A DNA stretch of 24,474 nucleotides from CAZAQB01 sp964487155. GTDB lineage: Bacteria > Pseudomonadota > Gammaproteobacteria > Nitrococcales > Nitrococcaceae. Below, piece by piece: positions 22,793 to 24,474 of the stretch. A program made the translations under genes and the position numbers. The stretch is from assembly GCA_964487155.1 (NCBI GenBank), contig CAZAQB010000044.1, forward strand, positions 1 to 24,474. The letters run 5' to 3'. Position 1 is the stretch's first letter, and every line of letters begins with the position of its first letter. The notes beneath the pieces are model-generated. The model was not told where the DNA came from. It ran no database searches and saw nothing but the letters and a program-made list of their open reading frames with translations.

Positions 22793-24009
22793 TCTACCTC
22801 GACTATGCCGCCACCACGCCGCCGGATCCGGCGGTGGCCGAGGCCATGGCGCCGTGGCTCAACGGCGGGCTGTGCGCCAATCCCGCCAGCCGCCACGCCC
22901 CCGGACGGCTGGCCGCTCGGGTCGTGGAGCGGGCCCGGGAGCAGGTGGCCGCCCTGCTGGGCGCCGACCCGGCCGGCGTGGTGTTCACCGGCAGTGCCAG
23001 CGAGGCCAACAACCTGGCTCTGCTGGGGGCGGCCCGCTGGCGCCGGGCCCACGGCCGCGGCGAGCGGGTGGTCTGCCTGGCCACCGATCACCCCTCGGTG
23101 CTGGGTCCCTGCGCGGCCCTGGAGCGGGCGGGGTTTCCCGTGGACAGGCTGCCGGTGGATGGGGTCGGCCGGCCCGAGCCGGCTGACCTGGAGGCGGCCC
23201 TGTCACGGCCGGACCTGGGCGTGGTGTCGCTGCTCTGGGTGAACAACGAGACCGGCGCGGTGCAGGATCTCTCCGCTCTCGTGCCGCGCATAAGGGAGGC
23301 CGGCGCCCTGGTGCACGTGGACGCGGTACAGGGACTGGCCTTTCTGCCCCTCGACCTCTCCCGACTTCCAGCCGACCTGGTCACCCTCTCAGCCCACAAG
23401 CTCTACGGGCCCCAGGGCGTGGGCGCACTCTGGCTGCGCCGCCGTCCCCGGGTCCGGCTGGAAGCGCTGCTCCACGGCGGCGGTCAGGAGCAGGGCCTGC
23501 GCCCCGGCACAGTGGCGGTTCATCAGGTGGCGGGGCTGGGAGCGGCCTGCGAGCAGGCCCGCCAGCGCCGGGCGGCGGACGCACGGCGCCTCGCGGCTCT
23601 GCGCCGGCGGCTGCGCCGCGGTCTGGCCGCCCTGGGATCGGTGGTGGACAACTCCCCCCCGGACGCGGCACCCCATATTCTCAACCTGGGCTTCGCCGGC
23701 GTGCACGGCGACGCCCTGGCGGCCGGGCTGGACGACCTGGCGGTTAGCTTCGGCTCCGCCTGCAGCGCGGGGGCTGGCGAGGCTTCCCATGTGCTGCGCG
23801 CCCTGGGCCGGCCGGATGCCCTGGCCCGGGCCTGTCTGCGCCTGAGCCTGGGCCGTCCCACCACGGAACACGAGGTGGACCAGGCGGTCGAATGCATCAG
23901 CAGGCGGGTGTGCGAACTGCGGGAGCTATCGCCGGTCTGGAGTGACCGCGCCGCGGGGGCGTCCCTGGAAGCCCTGTACGGGAGCCGCACGCCGCTCCCG
24001 CTGGCCTGA
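22789..24009 (+). CDS. Cysteine desulfurase (IscS/NifS-type)
   Basis: A 406-residue PLP enzyme that takes sulfur from cysteine as an enzyme-bound persulfide. IYLDYAATTPPDPAVAEAM opens it; TGSASEANNLAL (67-78), H101 (TDHPSVLG), NNETGAVQ (152-159), HVDAVQG (D178), SAHKLYGPQG with the PLP Lys204, GGGQEQGLRPGT and the active-site loop SFGSACSAG (C325) follow in order. The GTG start overlaps the cysE stop by four bases. It is more diverged from housekeeping IscS (H-x-A replaced by H-x-S) and has a 30-residue C-terminal tail, so I do not assign iscS. The next gene encodes a NifU/IscU-like protein, which suggests a dedicated sulfur-transfer or Fe-S role. Confidence 0.93.
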   Translation: MIYLDYAATTPPDPAVAEAMAPWLNGGLCANPASRHAPGRLAARVVERAREQVAALLGADPAGVVFTGSASEANNLALLGAARWRRAHGRGERVVCLATDHPSVLGPCAALERAGFPVDRLPVDGVGRPEPADLEAALSRPDLGVVSLLWVNNETGAVQDLSALVPRIREAGALVHVDAVQGLAFLPLDLSRLPADLVTLSAHKLYGPQGVGALWLRRRPRVRLEALLHGGGQEQGLRPGTVAVHQVAGLGAACEQARQRRAADARRLAALRRRLRRGLAALGSVVDNSPPDAAPHILNLGFAGVHGDALAAGLDDLAVSFGSACSAGAGEASHVLRALGRPDALARACLRLSLGRPTTEHEVDQAVECISRRVCELRELSPVWSDRAAGASLEALYGSRTPLPLA

Positions 24010-24017
24010 CTCGCCAC

Positions 24018-24425
24018 GTGGACGACGCCGGCCAGGATTCCCCGGATGAGCTGCCGGGGGCCGAAGCGGCTGCCTGGTGGCGGGACCGGCGACGGGCGGG
24101 TGCCCCGGAGGACCCGCGCAGGTGGGTGCAGGCCGAGGCCGGCGCCGTATCCCGGGGCCTGCTGGTGCGCGTCTGGCTGCGCTGCTCCGGTGGCCGCGTC
24201 CAGGCGGCGCGCTACCAGGTGTTCGGCGGGCCGGCGGCGCTGGCCTGCGCTGCCTGGATGGCGGACCAGCTGGAAGGGCGGCCGGCTCTGGCGGAGTCCG
24301 CGCCTGCCGGCCGGCAGGCGGCGGACTGCCTGGGCCTGGCGCCGGAAGCCGCCGGTAGCGCTCTGGTGCTGGAGGACGCGTTCCGGGCCGCCCTGACCAT
24401 GGAGTCGACGGACGTGAGACCTTAG
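24018..24425 (+). CDS. NifU/IscU-like scaffold relative lacking the FGC cysteine
   Basis: A 135-residue protein from GTG 24018, eight bases after the desulfurase stop. The stretch LVRVWLRCSGGRVQAARYQVFGGPAALACAAWMADQLEGR (about 49-88) aligns with the NifU-N/IscU fold ('D.V.F.L.V..GRI..ARF..FGC...I..AS...E.L.G'), and LVLEDAFRAAL near the end fits the terminal helix. The usual ligand in FGC is replaced by Gly71; Cys56, Cys77 and Cys104 are not at standard ligand positions. It may be a non-cluster-binding partner of the desulfurase. The TAG stop lies in the TTAG target of the MITE that starts at 24426, so the original C-terminus may have been trimmed. Confidence 0.65.
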   Translation: MDDAGQDSPDELPGAEAAAWWRDRRRAGAPEDPRRWVQAEAGAVSRGLLVRVWLRCSGGRVQAARYQVFGGPAALACAAWMADQLEGRPALAESAPAGRQAADCLGLAPEAAGSALVLEDAFRAALTMESTDVRP

Positions 24426-24474
24426 CCCGAAGATTTCACAAATTTGCACCGATCTCGCTTGTCTCTTGGCCCCA
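24426..24474. mobile_element. Second copy of the CCCGAAG-ended MITE (cut by window end)
   Basis: The 49 bases match the left end of the element at 6963-7123 with two differences (CACAAATTTGCACC against CACAGATTCGCACC). The flanking TTAG (24422-24425) is the reverse complement of the CTAA target seen at the other copy. The right end is outside the window. Confidence 0.8.

Overview
The window looks like a draft-genome piece of a GC-rich gammaproteobacterium, most plausibly of the Ectothiorhodospiraceae/Chromatiales type. This rests on the queA-tgt-yajC-secD-secF order, SuhB and TrmJ as neighbours, LpxH-like lipid A chemistry, and cysE next to a cysteine desulfurase. Taxonomy is inferred from gene content and composition only. 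A run of 100 Ns shows that the sequence is a scaffold.

Left part (1-3.9 kb): AT-richer accessory DNA. Two promoterless ORFs are each followed by an imperfect palindrome with integron attC architecture, and each ORF's stop codon (the frame-corrected stop in the second case) lies inside the 5' attC box. This is a fragment of an integron cassette array with no integrase in view. Immediately downstream is an 853-residue SMC/Rad50-like ATPase with a CxxC hook and a C-terminal domain that resembles the anticodon nuclease RloC, so a defence role is likely.

3.9-7.46 kb: a mosaic of short GTAG-headed palindromes, longer duplicated segments, two type II toxin-antitoxin pairs (6191-6744 with a perfect 27-bp palindromic operator), a 161-bp MITE-like element with a CTAA target duplication, and two decayed copies of the 3' end of the CaiB/BaiF CoA-transferase gene whose intact copy lies at 7457-8647.

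8.9-11.5 kb: a HEPN/MNT toxin-antitoxin pair in which both halves look dead (catalytic His changed to Tyr in the toxin, nonsense codon 14 in the antitoxin), then a shared hairpin terminator, then acuI and acuR on the minus strand with two matching TetR-type operators (acrylate/acrylyl-CoA detoxification).

11.6-17.3 kb: conserved core. tRNA-Leu(CAA) is divergent from the queA-tgt-yajC-secD-secF operon (queuosine tRNA modification and the Sec accessory membrane complex).

17.3-21.9 kb: a 29-bp inverted-repeat element; an LpxH-like phosphoesterase overlapping a GT4 glycosyltransferase that carries a false assembly gap (the same 55 bp on both sides of 100 Ns); a REP/BIME cluster between convergent genes; then suhB and trmJ diverging.

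21.8-24.5 kb: a consensus TATAAT box, an apparently leaderless 14-codon peptide with two TGT Cys codons, a GC hairpin, then cysE, a cysteine desulfurase and a NifU/IscU-like protein lacking the usual cysteine. This is a candidate cysteine-responsive operon. The window ends inside a second copy of the MITE. The most novel candidates are the Cys leader upstream of cysE, the doubly inactivated HEPN/MNT pair, and the RloC-like ATPase beside the integron cassettes.
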